A DNA stretch of 64,000 bases from Spongiibacteraceae bacterium UBA5047 (lineage in GTDB: Bacteria; Pseudomonadota; Gammaproteobacteria; Pseudomonadales; Spongiibacteraceae), in assembly GCA_002415025.1 (NCBI GenBank), contig DIBR01000066.1:1-64000 (forward strand), in the 5' to 3' direction. The notes under the pieces are model-generated. The model worked only from the letters and a program-made list of their open reading frames with translations. It was not told the DNA's origin and did no database searches. Position 1 is the stretch's first letter; each line of letters opens with the position of its first letter. Both the position numbers and the translations under genes were made by a program. This document shows positions 1 through 8,874 of the stretch, piece after piece.

Positions 1-6
1 GCGAAA

Positions 7-23
7 GGCCGGCAAAGCCGGCC
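7..23 (-). terminator. GC-rich hairpin downstream of pilD
   Basis: Perfect 7-bp inverted repeat GGCCGGC/GCCGGCC with an AAA loop, 40 bp past the pilD stop. On the minus strand it is followed only by a short CTTTC run, so it is a weak candidate for the end of the pilBCD transcript. Confidence 0.35.
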
Positions 24-62
24 GGCAGGATACCAGAGAAGCGCGTTCGGTGGGATTGACCG

Positions 63-929
63 CTACCCGAGGTTAAACAACCCCAGGTAGGAACTCACAA
101 TCACTTCCCCCCAAAGCAACGCGATCCACCCGGCGATCGCCAGATGGGGCCCGAACGGGATCCCCTGATCCCGCTTCACGCTGCCGCTGGCCATCATCGA
201 CACCGCGAACACCAGGCCCACCACGGAGGAGAGCAGCACCACCACCGGCAGATACTGCCAGCCCAGCCAGGCGCCCAGGGCGGCGAGCAGCTTGAAGTCG
301 CCGTAGCCCATGCCTTCCTTGCCGGTCACCAATTTGAACAGCCAGTAAACGGACCAAAGGCTGAGGTAACCAGCGGCGGCCCCGATAACGGCATCGTACA
401 GGGGAACGGGGCTAATGCCGGTGGCGCTCAACAGCAAGCCTGCCCATAAAAGCGGTAAAGTAAGTTGATCCGGCAGGAGCTGATGATCGATATCGATGGC
501 GGTAAGAATCAGCAGTGTCCAGCACAGCGCAGCAGCCGCAAGCCCGTAAGCACCAAGACCAAACAATGCCAGGCAGCTTACACCAAGCAAGGCCGTTGTC
601 AGTTCAACCGCAGGGTAACGCAGGCTGATGCCTGTTTGGCAGGAGGCGCAGCGTCCTTTGAGTAGCAGATAACTGACAATCGGAATATTCTGCCAGGCTT
701 TTATTGGTGCTTTGCAGTGGGGGCAGTGCGAGTTGGGTATCGCAATATTGAAGTTTGCCTTTTCTTCGGGTGGTGGCGTACTGCTTTGGCTTCCTAAAAG
801 TAACTCACATTCCCGCTGCCACGCAGATTCCATCATCAATGGCAGGCGATAAATAACAACGTTGAAAAAACTGCCGAGCGCTGCAAATACAACAAAGCAG
901 ATTGAATAACTTACTAATAGCTCTGACAT
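63..929 (-). CDS. pilD: Type IV prepilin peptidase / N-methyltransferase PilD
   Basis: Inner-membrane aspartyl protease that cleaves the leader of type IV prepilins and pseudopilins and methylates the new N-terminus. The N-terminal cytoplasmic domain carries the paired zinc-type CxxC motifs (CPHC and CASC). The two catalytic aspartate motifs of the family are present, in the DIDHQLLPD stretch and in GYGDFK, among several hydrophobic segments. I start at the ATG at 929 (MSELLVSY), giving 288 aa, the usual PilD length; a TTG at 953 would extend the protein by eight residues back into pilC. Last gene of the pilB-pilC-pilD series. In many gammaproteobacteria coaE follows, but the window ends before that can be seen. 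Confidence 0.95.
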   Translation of the reverse strand: MSELLVSYSICFVVFAALGSFFNVVIYRLPLMMESAWQRECELLLGSQSSTPPPEEKANFNIAIPNSHCPHCKAPIKAWQNIPIVSYLLLKGRCASCQTGISLRYPAVELTTALLGVSCLALFGLGAYGLAAAALCWTLLILTAIDIDHQLLPDQLTLPLLWAGLLLSATGISPVPLYDAVIGAAAGYLSLWSVYWLFKLVTGKEGMGYGDFKLLAALGAWLGWQYLPVVVLLSSVVGLVFAVSMMASGSVKRDQGIPFGPHLAIAGWIALLWGEVIVSSYLGLFNLG

Positions 930-930
930 G

Positions 931-2151
931 TTATACAGCGGCGCCCATTGCAAAGATTGGCAAGTACATGGCGATCATCAGGCCACCAACAAGGATGCCC
1001 AGTACCGACATGATCATAGGCTCCAGCAGGGCGGTTAGGCCGTCAACGGCGTTATCCACTTCAGCCTCGTAGTAAGTAGCTACTTTGTCCAGCATGGTGT
1101 CCAGCGCGCCGGATTCCTCGCCGATGGAGACCATTTGCAGGAGCATGGACGGAAATAAGCCGGTCATTTTAATCGACATGTAGAGGCTTTGGCCCGAGGT
1201 TACATCTATGCGAATCCGGTCGATCGCTTGCTTGTAAACGGCATTGCCGGCGGCGCCACTAACGGATTGGAGCGCATCGACAAGTGGTACACCGGCGGCG
1301 AACGTTGTGGCCAGTGTGCGTGAAAAGCGTGCTACAACGGCGTTGTTCACGATGTCGCCAACGACAGGAGCCTTCAGCGCCAGGGCATCAATTTTGTCGG
1401 AAAAGGTTTTCGATCGTCGCCGTGCTTCCTTGAAACTGTAGACAGAGGCAATAATAACTCCAAGGCAAATAAACCAGTTGGCCTGCATCCATTCTGACAT
1501 TGCAACAACCAGTTGGGTAAAAGCAGGAAGCTCTGACCCAAAACTCTCGAATGTTTCCGCAAATTGAGGAACTACCTTTACCAGCAAGATCCCGGTTACG
1601 ATTACAGCAACACAGATTACGGCAATTGGATAGTTCATCGCCTTTTTGATCTTTGATTTCAATGCCTCGGATTTTTCTTTGTAGGTTGCAACGCGATCCA
1701 GCATGGTTTCGAGTGTGCCTGACTGTTCGCCGGAGTCGACCAGATTGCAGAACAGGTCATCAAAATATTTGGGGTGTTTGGTCAGTGATTTGGCAAAGCC
1801 GTTACCCGCGGCAACATCGGTCTTAAGGTCGTTTATCAGTTCGCGCAAAGTCGCGTTGTCCGCGCCTTCAGCCACGATCTCGAAGCTCTGAATAAGAGGT
1901 ACGCCCGCTTTCATCATCGTGGCCATTTGCCGCGAGAAAATAGCGATGTCCATCGGAGTGATCGCCTTTTTCGATTCGAAAAGCGGCTTGGCTTTCTTCT
2001 TGACACTTTTTGCCGTTATGCCCTGCTTGCGCAGTTGAACTTTGACAATGGCCGGGTTGGCTGCAGAGACTTCACCGCGCGTTTTCTGCCCTTTTTTGTC
2101 AACACCTTGCCACACATAGGTCGCGGTTTTTGAGGCTGTTGTAGTCGCCAT
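931..2151 (-). CDS. pilC: Type IV pilus inner-membrane platform protein PilC
   Basis: Polytopic inner-membrane protein that couples the PilB assembly ATPase to the pilus. At 406 aa it has the expected length and the duplicated T2SF/GspF domain: each half has a helical cytoplasmic part (about residues 70-190 and 275-395) followed by a membrane span (for example near residues 170-190 and 380-400). The motif FSRQMATMMKAGVPL of the first repeat is echoed by FSRTLATTFAAGVPL in the second. It begins 3 bp after the pilB stop, and pilD follows one base after its end, so the three genes are almost certainly cotranscribed. Confidence 0.95.
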   Translation of the reverse strand: MATTTASKTATYVWQGVDKKGQKTRGEVSAANPAIVKVQLRKQGITAKSVKKKAKPLFESKKAITPMDIAIFSRQMATMMKAGVPLIQSFEIVAEGADNATLRELINDLKTDVAAGNGFAKSLTKHPKYFDDLFCNLVDSGEQSGTLETMLDRVATYKEKSEALKSKIKKAMNYPIAVICVAVIVTGILLVKVVPQFAETFESFGSELPAFTQLVVAMSEWMQANWFICLGVIIASVYSFKEARRRSKTFSDKIDALALKAPVVGDIVNNAVVARFSRTLATTFAAGVPLVDALQSVSGAAGNAVYKQAIDRIRIDVTSGQSLYMSIKMTGLFPSMLLQMVSIGEESGALDTMLDKVATYYEAEVDNAVDGLTALLEPMIMSVLGILVGGLMIAMYLPIFAMGAAV

Positions 2152-2154
2152 AGC

Positions 2155-3882
2155 TTAATCCTTGGTTACGCGGTTTACTTCTTCAAGGCTGACGAGGCCC
2201 TGGGCACATTTTATCAGTGCAGATTGACGCAAGCTGTTAAAGCCGTGTTTTCGCTGCTGGGCCGCAATCTCTAACGAATTGCCATCCTCCATGATAATTT
2301 GAGCAATCTCCGGTGTGATGCGAACCACTTCATAAATGCCGGTGCGGCCTTTATAGCCTTTGTTGCAGCGGGCGCAGCCCACCGGTTTGTTGATGGTGGC
2401 CGTAGCAATTTGTTCTTCGGAAAACCCGGCTTCCAGCATGACTTCGTGGGGAAGCTCGGCGGGTACAGTACATTCAGCGCACAGTCGTCTGGCAAGGCGC
2501 TGCGCAATGATCAAACTTACCGAGGTTGCAATATTAAAGGAAGGAACGCCCATGTTACGCAGACGGGTCAGCGTCTCGGCGGCGCTGTTAGTGTGTAGTG
2601 TCGAGAGCACCAAGTGACCGGTCTGTGCAGCCTTGATAGCGATCTCGGCAGTTTCCAGATCCCGTATTTCACCGACCATGACAATGTCCGGATCCTGACG
2701 CAAAAATGAGCGGAGTGCGGTGGCAAAGTCCAGCCCGACCCGGGCATTAACCGCAACCTGATTGATGCCTTCGAGGTTGATTTCGACGGGATCCTCGGCG
2801 GTCGAGATATTGGTTTCCGGTGTGTTGAGAATATTAAGGCCGGTGTACAGCGAGACTGTCTTGCCGCTACCGGTTGGTCCGGTCACCAGTATCATACCCT
2901 GCGGTTGGCTCAGGGCATGCATATACATGTCTTTCTGTTCAGGTTCATAACCCAGCGCATCGATACCCATTTGTGCCGATGATGGGTCAAGAATACGCAG
3001 TACGATCTTCTCTCCCCACAGCGTGGGCAATGTGTTTACCCGAAAGTCGATGGCGCGATTTTTAGACAGTTTCATCTTGATGCGGCCGTCTTGCGGCACA
3101 CGGCGTTCGGAAATGTCCATCTCCGACATGATTTTCAGACGCGCCGCCAACTGCCCGGAGATGGCTTTGGGCGGTTTCGCCACTTCATGCAATATACCGT
3201 CAGTACGAAAGCGTACGCGATAGGTTTTTTCGTAGGGTTCAAAGTGAATGTCCGAAGAGCCGCCGCGAATGGCGTCCAGCAGCACTTTGTTGACAAAGCG
3301 AACTACGGGGGCATCGTCGCCGTCCGGTGTAACTTCACCGCCTTTGTCGCCGTCCTGATCTACAGCCTCGACTTCCAGCGCGTCCAGGCTGTCATCATCC
3401 AGGTCGCCAAATCCGCCGCCGAGTGGTTCTTCCTGGGCTTCCACAAAACCATGCACCAACTCGGACAGTGCCCGTTCTTCTACGACAATTGGCTCTACGT
3501 TAAGGTTGGTGTGGAACTTGATTTCGTCCAGAGCCCGCAAGTTGGTAGGGTCGGCAATGCCAATAAACAGCTTCTTGCCGCGCCGTACCAGAGGCAGCAC
3601 TTTGTGCTTGCTCAATAACTTGGTATCAATGGCGTCTTTTGGGGCGTGCTCCAGATTAAAGGTGCTCAGGTCGAACAAGGGGCAGCCGAACTCGTCGGCC
3701 GCGGCCTGAGCAATAATCATCCCGTCTACCAGCTCCTTTCCGACCAGATAGCTCCCGAGTGTGACTTTCTCTTGCTGGGCGGCCGCCATGGCATCAATTG
3801 CCTTTTCTTCGGACAGGATTCCTTCCTTGACCAGGCGTCTGGCCAGGCTGTTCAGGGAGATTTTTTGCATTGTTGCTGCCAT
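2155..3882 (-). CDS. pilB: Type IV pilus assembly ATPase PilB
   Basis: Hexameric ATPase that powers pilus extension. The 575-aa protein has an N-terminal MshEN/GspE-N domain (about 10-150), which in some relatives binds cyclic di-GMP, then the T2SSE ATPase domain. Visible motifs are Walker A GPTGSGKT, the Asp box around FRTDGILHE, a Walker B-type segment ending in GEIRD, a His box with STLHTNSA, and a C-terminal zinc tetracysteine (CAEC ... CARC). First gene of the pilBCD set. The 200 bp upstream holds no pilin gene, so the major pilin must be encoded elsewhere. Confidence 0.96.
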   Translation of the reverse strand: MAATMQKISLNSLARRLVKEGILSEEKAIDAMAAAQQEKVTLGSYLVGKELVDGMIIAQAAADEFGCPLFDLSTFNLEHAPKDAIDTKLLSKHKVLPLVRRGKKLFIGIADPTNLRALDEIKFHTNLNVEPIVVEERALSELVHGFVEAQEEPLGGGFGDLDDDSLDALEVEAVDQDGDKGGEVTPDGDDAPVVRFVNKVLLDAIRGGSSDIHFEPYEKTYRVRFRTDGILHEVAKPPKAISGQLAARLKIMSEMDISERRVPQDGRIKMKLSKNRAIDFRVNTLPTLWGEKIVLRILDPSSAQMGIDALGYEPEQKDMYMHALSQPQGMILVTGPTGSGKTVSLYTGLNILNTPETNISTAEDPVEINLEGINQVAVNARVGLDFATALRSFLRQDPDIVMVGEIRDLETAEIAIKAAQTGHLVLSTLHTNSAAETLTRLRNMGVPSFNIATSVSLIIAQRLARRLCAECTVPAELPHEVMLEAGFSEEQIATATINKPVGCARCNKGYKGRTGIYEVVRITPEIAQIIMEDGNSLEIAAQQRKHGFNSLRQSALIKCAQGLVSLEEVNRVTKD

Positions 3883-4083
3883 GTTAACGCCAAGTCTCTT
3901 GAGTATAGTCAGCCTGCTGGCTGTATGCGGCTACCGCTTATTTTCTTTCTTAAGATAGACGGGGCAATGCAGCTTACGCGATGCCTCGCTACAAGTATCT
4001 ATCCGACTCGCCGGGAGGGCGTCTCAAAGGCTATTCCCGCTCGGTCGTCCAACTAGTGAGTTTCAAATATTTATGCTTGCAAA

Positions 4084-5109
4084 TCAAGGTGTTTGCCTTA
4101 AGTCGTGGCTTTTGCTACCAAACCTGAGACGGTATTCCCGCGGGGAAAGTCCACAGTGCTTTTTGAATGCCCGGTGGAAGGCGCTCTCGTCCTGATAGCC
4201 ACATCGACGGGCGATCACATGGGCGGCTAACTCGGTTGTTTCGAATAGTACCTTGCCGCGCTCAATTCTCATTGTTTGCACAAGCGCCTGTGGCGTGCTC
4301 CCGGCGTGCTGCTGAAAGCGGCGCAGCAGTGTGCGGGGGTGGGTGTTCAGGGCATTGGCCAAATCCTCTATTTTAAAGTCGTTAGCCAAATTTCCCTTAA
4401 TCCACAGCCGCGCTTGTGACATAAATTCGTGAGAATCTGTCTTTGCCGGCAAATCCAGCCGGTAGGCAGACTGGCTGCGCCGTTGCCGGTCTGCCATCAG
4501 GTATTTGGCGGTGAGCCGACAAACGCTGGGCCCGGCGAGTTGGCGCAGTAGCTCCAGCGACAGATCCTGATAGGCACCGGTTCCGGCGCCGGTGATGTAT
4601 TTGCCGGATTGTACGACGATGGCATCAGGGTCTACCTGAATCTCGGGGTGTTCCGTGGCGAGCAAATCGGCTAGCCACCAAGCCGTGGTCGCGCATCCGC
4701 CATCAAGCAGGCCGGCCTGCGCAAGCAGAAAGCTGCCACTGCAATGGCTTGCAATCGTCTCAAATCGATCATGCTCGGATCCAAGCCAGGCGACAATCTC
4801 TCGCCATTGGCGGGTGTGCAGGATGAGTTCGTTTCGAGAGCTGATGCTGGGAGGCGCAATGTAAAGCAGATCAGCTTTGGAGATGTCCCTCAGGGCCGTT
4901 TCCACTGCTATAGCGATGCCTTCGCTGCTTTTGATGGGCTCTCCCCCGAGTGAACAGAGGGTGAGGTTAAACAATGATATTGGCTGCTGTGTGCTGGTGA
5001 TGATGCGATTGGCTGCGGCAAAAAACTCAATGACGCCGAACAGGCTGGCACCTGCGGCGCTGGGGGGAGCAGCTATGACAATTTCGGGCATCCGGTGGCC
5101 AGCTTCCAT
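4084..5109 (-). CDS. GlxA-type AraC family transcriptional regulator
   Basis: 341-aa regulator with two parts. Residues about 8-190 form a DJ-1/PfpI (class I glutamine amidotransferase-like) sensor domain with a candidate nucleophile elbow near ASHCSGSFLLAQAG. Residues about 225-335 are an AraC double helix-turn-helix ending in the family signature HRAFKKHCGLSPREYRLRF. Regulators of this GlxA/FtrA shape control diverse catabolic genes, and no target is evident here because the flanking genes are pilB and a divergent DUF3014 gene. Translation could instead start at Met7 (5091); neither site has a convincing ribosome-binding site. Confidence 0.88.
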   Translation of the reverse strand: MEAGHRMPEIVIAAPPSAAGASLFGVIEFFAAANRIITSTQQPISLFNLTLCSLGGEPIKSSEGIAIAVETALRDISKADLLYIAPPSISSRNELILHTRQWREIVAWLGSEHDRFETIASHCSGSFLLAQAGLLDGGCATTAWWLADLLATEHPEIQVDPDAIVVQSGKYITGAGTGAYQDLSLELLRQLAGPSVCRLTAKYLMADRQRRSQSAYRLDLPAKTDSHEFMSQARLWIKGNLANDFKIEDLANALNTHPRTLLRRFQQHAGSTPQALVQTMRIERGKVLFETTELAAHVIARRCGYQDESAFHRAFKKHCGLSPREYRLRFGSKSHDLRQTP

Positions 5110-5385
5110 GGCGGTTGATTTGGCTAAATTTACAGGTAATTTGCCAGTTTCGCCAGACGTCGCACCAGGTCGGGGGCTGTGTTCTGCCGCCGCATGCCTT
5201 GATGGCCTGGGGATAGAGTGATGGAACCTTGTGTGCGTGCGAAAGTCAGACTCTACTGGGAGGTATCAGCCTGGTGTGTTAAATAGTTGCCCCCGATGGC
5301 TGCAAGTTAATAGCGGCAAATCGCTTGGCAGCAGGGGTGAATGATCAGTATGATGCCACGCATAATGCTATAAAAGGATCTACTC

Positions 5386-6261
5386 GTGAACGGAAAAGTC
5401 ATTCTCGCAATACTGGTAGTGATTTCTGGTGCCGTTGGCTACGTTTTTTACAGCTCATCTACCTCTGAGTGGAATCAAGTTGAGCAAGAGGAGACTCAGG
5501 CACCGGAGCCTGAAGTGAGCGAGCCCGAACCGGCGGAGCCTGAGCCGGTTGAAAAGAAAGTGCCCGAGCCCGTTGCTGCTGAGCCCGAGCCGACACCTGC
5601 CGCAGAAGACGAGCCCTCTGAGCCGGAACCGGCAGCGGAGCCCGAGCCTGAAGTTAGCCAGGAACCGCAGCGGGTAAGTGCGCCGATATCGTTGAATAAT
5701 AGCGACCCGCGCGTTAAGCAAGCCGTAACCGACCTCGCCCAGCGCATGGTCCGCTGGCTCACGCCCCCGGAACAAATTCGCAAGTGGGTATTGGCGGTTG
5801 ATTTGGTTGCCGAGGGCAAAATTCCCTACAAGCATTCGCCGGTCAAATACGAGAAAGATCCCTTTTTGGTGCTCCCCAGCGGTAACGAGCGCTATGTTGC
5901 CGATGCCGGCAATCACTCGCGCTGGGATGCCTTGATAGCCGTTATGGCCGATATTCCGGTGAAGGACGCCGCACGTTATTACCGTGAATGGTTGCCGTTG
6001 CTTGAGCGTGCTTACGGAGAGCTGGGCAAATCCGGCACATTTAATCAGCGGTTTTTAACGGCTTTGGGACGCATACGTGCCGTGGGTGAGCCACCTACCG
6101 GTGCTGCATTGCACAGACCTCACGTATTCTATGAATACGTTGACCCTGAGCTTGAAGGTGCAACGCCTCTGACTAAGTGGGTATGGCGTCTCGGCCCTGA
6201 AAATATGCTGGAGCTTCAGGACTTCGCCCGCAATTTAAGTGCAGAACTGAGTTATCGATAA
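5386..6261 (+). CDS. DUF3014 domain protein with Pro-Glu rich linker
   Basis: 291-aa protein with an N-terminal membrane anchor (about residues 5-22), a low-complexity linker of about 75 residues built from repeated EPEP/PEPE units, and a C-terminal globular domain (about 105-285) resembling DUF3014, which contains WVLAVDLVAEGKIPYKHSP. The likely topology is a single inner-membrane span with the linker reaching into the periplasm, much as in TonB-like Pro-Glu linkers, but no function is established. GTG start, preceded by AAAGGATC. Divergent from the AraC regulator and 72 bp ahead of the carbonic anhydrase gene. Confidence 0.8.
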   Translation: MNGKVILAILVVISGAVGYVFYSSSTSEWNQVEQEETQAPEPEVSEPEPAEPEPVEKKVPEPVAAEPEPTPAAEDEPSEPEPAAEPEPEVSQEPQRVSAPISLNNSDPRVKQAVTDLAQRMVRWLTPPEQIRKWVLAVDLVAEGKIPYKHSPVKYEKDPFLVLPSGNERYVADAGNHSRWDALIAVMADIPVKDAARYYREWLPLLERAYGELGKSGTFNQRFLTALGRIRAVGEPPTGAALHRPHVFYEYVDPELEGATPLTKWVWRLGPENMLELQDFARNLSAELSYR

Positions 6262-6333
6262 ACCTGATGGGGGACGAGCCTAAATCGAACCCCGTTTTCC
6301 CCTGTTGTTTTGAAGTAAGAGAGATACACGTTA

Positions 6334-6987
6334 ATGGATTCTTCGCGTACCTTGCTGGAGCATAACCGGCAGTGGGCTGCCCGTATCAAGGCAGATGACC
6401 CGACTTTCTTTGAGCAGTTGTCAGCACAACAAACGCCCGAATACCTCTGGATTGGCTGTTCTGACAGTCGTGTGCCGGCCAACCAGATTCTTGGCATGAT
6501 GCCTGGTGAAATCTTTGTGCACCGCAACATAGCCAATGTCGTCATTCACACCGACCTGAACTGCCAGTCGGTTATTCAGTATGCGATTGAAGTGCTTAAG
6601 GTCAAACACGTTATTGTATGTGGCCACTACGGCTGCGGCGGCGTGATGGCTGCGATGGGGAGCTCCCAGTTTGGCCTGATAGACAATTGGCTGCGCAATA
6701 TCAAGGACGTTTATCGTCGACATGCGTCCGAGCTTGACGCGCTTAGCGATGAAGCCGAGCGAGTTAACAAGCTGTGTGAATACAACGTATTGGCGCAGCT
6801 GGAAAATGTCTGCCACACAACGACCATTCAAAATGCATGGGCCCGGGGCCAGGAGTTGCACGTTCACGGCTGGATTTACAGCGTGCGTGATGGCCTGATT
6901 CGCGACTTGCGTTCCACGGTTTCCGCGCCAGATCAGCTGGCAACGGTTTATCAGGTAGAGTGCGAATTGCCTTCCCCGGACGCGTAG
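6334..6987 (+). CDS. can: Beta-class carbonic anhydrase
   Basis: Zinc enzyme that interconverts CO2 and bicarbonate in the cytoplasm, supplying bicarbonate to carboxylases. The protein is 217 aa. The zinc ligands fall where they do in Escherichia coli Can: Cys42 and Asp44 with Arg46 in the GCSDSRVPAN motif, and His98 and Cys101 in CGHYGCGGV. It probably forms its own transcript or follows the DUF3014 gene. Confidence 0.96.
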   Translation: MDSSRTLLEHNRQWAARIKADDPTFFEQLSAQQTPEYLWIGCSDSRVPANQILGMMPGEIFVHRNIANVVIHTDLNCQSVIQYAIEVLKVKHVIVCGHYGCGGVMAAMGSSQFGLIDNWLRNIKDVYRRHASELDALSDEAERVNKLCEYNVLAQLENVCHTTTIQNAWARGQELHVHGWIYSVRDGLIRDLRSTVSAPDQLATVYQVECELPSPDA

Positions 6988-7077
6988 CCGTCTCCAGAGT
7001 GCTGCGTTCACCCGTTTGGGTGGAGCAGCCCGGCCTCAGCGATCACTACAATGTCTCTTTTCGATGGGAGAGAGACA

Positions 7078-8004
7078 ATGGCTGTAACACCGGTAGATCT
7101 TAACGACAAAAAAATCCTGATTACCGGTCCTACTGGCCAGGTAGCGCTGCCCGTGGTGGAAGCGCTTTCGGCAATCGCCGATGTGACGGCGCTGGCGCGC
7201 TTTAGTGACGACAGCAGCCGGCAAATGATCGAATCGATGGGCGTGAAAACGGTCAAGGCCGATCTGGCCGATAAGGCAACACTCGCTAATTGCCCGACTG
7301 ATTTCGATTATGTGATCAATTTTGCGGTCGTAAAAAGCGGTGATTTCGACTATGACCTGAAGGCGAATGCCGAGGGTGTCGGCAATCTCATGACGCACTG
7401 CAAATCCGTAAAAGCTTTTCTGCACTTTTCGTCTACGGCGGTCTACGAGTACGCGGGGCAGGAACCACGCAGGGAGTCCGATCCATTGGGCGACAACCAT
7501 CGGGTGATGTTTCCAACCTACAGTATTGCCAAGATTGCCGCCGAAACCGTTTGCCGTTTTGTGGCTCGTCAGCACGATATACCGACAACCATTGCGCGTT
7601 TAAGTGTGCCCTACGGAGATAATGGCGGCTGGCCCTATTTTCATTTACTGATGATGAAGGAGGGCATTCCTATTGATATTCATCCCGAAAAGCCGAACTA
7701 CTATAATCTCCTACATTCGTCCGACTACATTGCCAAGTTGCCCTACCTGCTGGCAGCCGCGACGAAGGAGGTGACGACTACCAACTTTGGGGGCTCTCAG
7801 GCGACCAGTATTGAGGAGTGGTGCGCGTATCTGGCGGAGCTGAGCGGATTTGAGCCGGTCTTCGCGGATAACCCCAAGGCCTTTGGCAGCTTGCAGATTG
7901 ATGCAACCCGGATGCACGAGCTTATCGGTGAAACCAGTATGAACTGGAAGCAGGGTATCCGCTCTATGGTAGAGAATCTGGCGCCGGAATTGATCAAGGG
8001 TTGA
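7078..8004 (+). CDS. NAD-dependent epimerase/dehydratase family protein
   Basis: Extended short-chain dehydrogenase of 308 aa. The N-terminal dinucleotide-binding motif is TGPTGQVALPV and the active-site tyrosine is in YSIAKIAAE, with an upstream FSSTAVY serine. Substrate unknown; the fold usually acts on nucleotide sugars, sterols or other hydroxy/keto substrates. A 27-bp upstream ATG at 7051 is possible, but the strong purine-rich GGGAGAGAG just before 7078 favours the shorter form. Converges with the AlgP-like gene. Confidence 0.85.
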   Translation: MAVTPVDLNDKKILITGPTGQVALPVVEALSAIADVTALARFSDDSSRQMIESMGVKTVKADLADKATLANCPTDFDYVINFAVVKSGDFDYDLKANAEGVGNLMTHCKSVKAFLHFSSTAVYEYAGQEPRRESDPLGDNHRVMFPTYSIAKIAAETVCRFVARQHDIPTTIARLSVPYGDNGGWPYFHLLMMKEGIPIDIHPEKPNYYNLLHSSDYIAKLPYLLAAATKEVTTTNFGGSQATSIEEWCAYLAELSGFEPVFADNPKAFGSLQIDATRMHELIGETSMNWKQGIRSMVENLAPELIKG

Positions 8005-8089
8005 GGATTGCTCGCCCCAAAGGCGATGGTGCAGAGAGAGCCACAGCCGTTTCCGGCCGTGGCGCTTTGCTGCTAGCAGCCGGAAGTGG

Positions 8090-8686
8090 CTAAGACTTCT
8101 TCTTGGCGGCAGCTTTTTTCTTCGGTGCGGCTTTTTTCTTTGGTGCAGCTTTTTTAGGTGCCGCCTTTTTGGCCGCAGCCTTTTTCTTGGGTGCTGCTTT
8201 AGCCGGCGCTTTTTTAGCGGCAGCTTTTTTCTTGGGTGCTGCAGCCTTTTTCTTGGCCGGTGCCTTTTTCTTCGCTGGCGCCTTCTTGGCCTGAGCTTTT
8301 TTGCGTGCCGCGATTCTCGCCTTGCCCAGTGTCAGAGCGCGGTTGTATTCTTTTTTCACCGCGTCGAAGTCATCCTTGGTCAGCGACCAGACTGCACGAG
8401 CATCGTTTTCAAGGTCACGGGCTTTTTCTAGCGTATCCTTCGCTTTATTGATTTGCTGTTCGAGCTTGGCGTTGAGTTCCTTTTTGGCCTTTGCCTGCAA
8501 GTCCTTCAGGCGTTTTTGCTCGTCAGCAATACGTTTCCGGGCTTTTTCTACCTGGGTTTTTGCTTGTTTTACCGCTTTTTCGGCGTCAGCGACCAAGCTT
8601 TTGCGTGCGCTTTCCACTCGGCTTTCCAAGGCGGCGATTTCCTTTTTTATTGCGGCTATAGGGTCTGAAGCTTTGCTAGTGGCCAT
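8090..8686 (-). CDS. AlgP-like, histone H1-like Lys/Ala/Pro-rich protein
   Basis: 198-aa protein with a helical, coiled-coil-like N-terminal part (about residues 10-115, rich in Lys, Glu and Ala) and a tail from about residue 129 to the end made almost entirely of KKAAPKK/KKAAAKK-type repeats. This matches the AlgP/AlgR3 family of histone-H1-like bacterial proteins, thought to bind DNA non-specifically and, in Pseudomonas, linked to alginate gene control. I use the ATG at 8686 (MATSKASDP), preceded by AAAGGACTC, rather than the longer frame opening at 8749. The repetitive DNA makes the length prone to strain-to-strain variation. Confidence 0.85.
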   Translation of the reverse strand: MATSKASDPIAAIKKEIAALESRVESARKSLVADAEKAVKQAKTQVEKARKRIADEQKRLKDLQAKAKKELNAKLEQQINKAKDTLEKARDLENDARAVWSLTKDDFDAVKKEYNRALTLGKARIAARKKAQAKKAPAKKKAPAKKKAAAPKKKAAAKKAPAKAAPKKKAAAKKAAPKKAAPKKKAAPKKKAAAKKKS

Positions 8687-8823
8687 CCGTAGAGTCCTTT
8701 GTTTGCTTTGAAGGTTGGCGTTAATGATTAGAAAGATCACGCGCAGCAAAGAGTGATCAATGCTAACTCAGCAATACAATAGCAGAATCGACGAAATTGA
8801 ACAGGATTTGTACAGATAAAAGA

Positions 8824-8854
8824 AAGCCCCGGTGCCGTTGGGCGACCGGGGCTT
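8824..8854 (-). terminator. Rho-independent terminator of the pnt operon
   Basis: Perfect 10-bp stem AAGCCCCGGT/ACCGGGGCTT with an 11-nt loop. On the minus strand it is followed by TTTCTTTTA, 20 bp beyond the pntB stop codon. Confidence 0.85.
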
Positions 8855-8874
8855 GTTAGTGCGAGTGTTACCGC

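Noticed and set aside
8037..8066. Hairpin between the epimerase and AlgP-like genes as a terminator
   Set aside because: The CCAC..GTGG stem is interrupted and no T-run follows on either strand.
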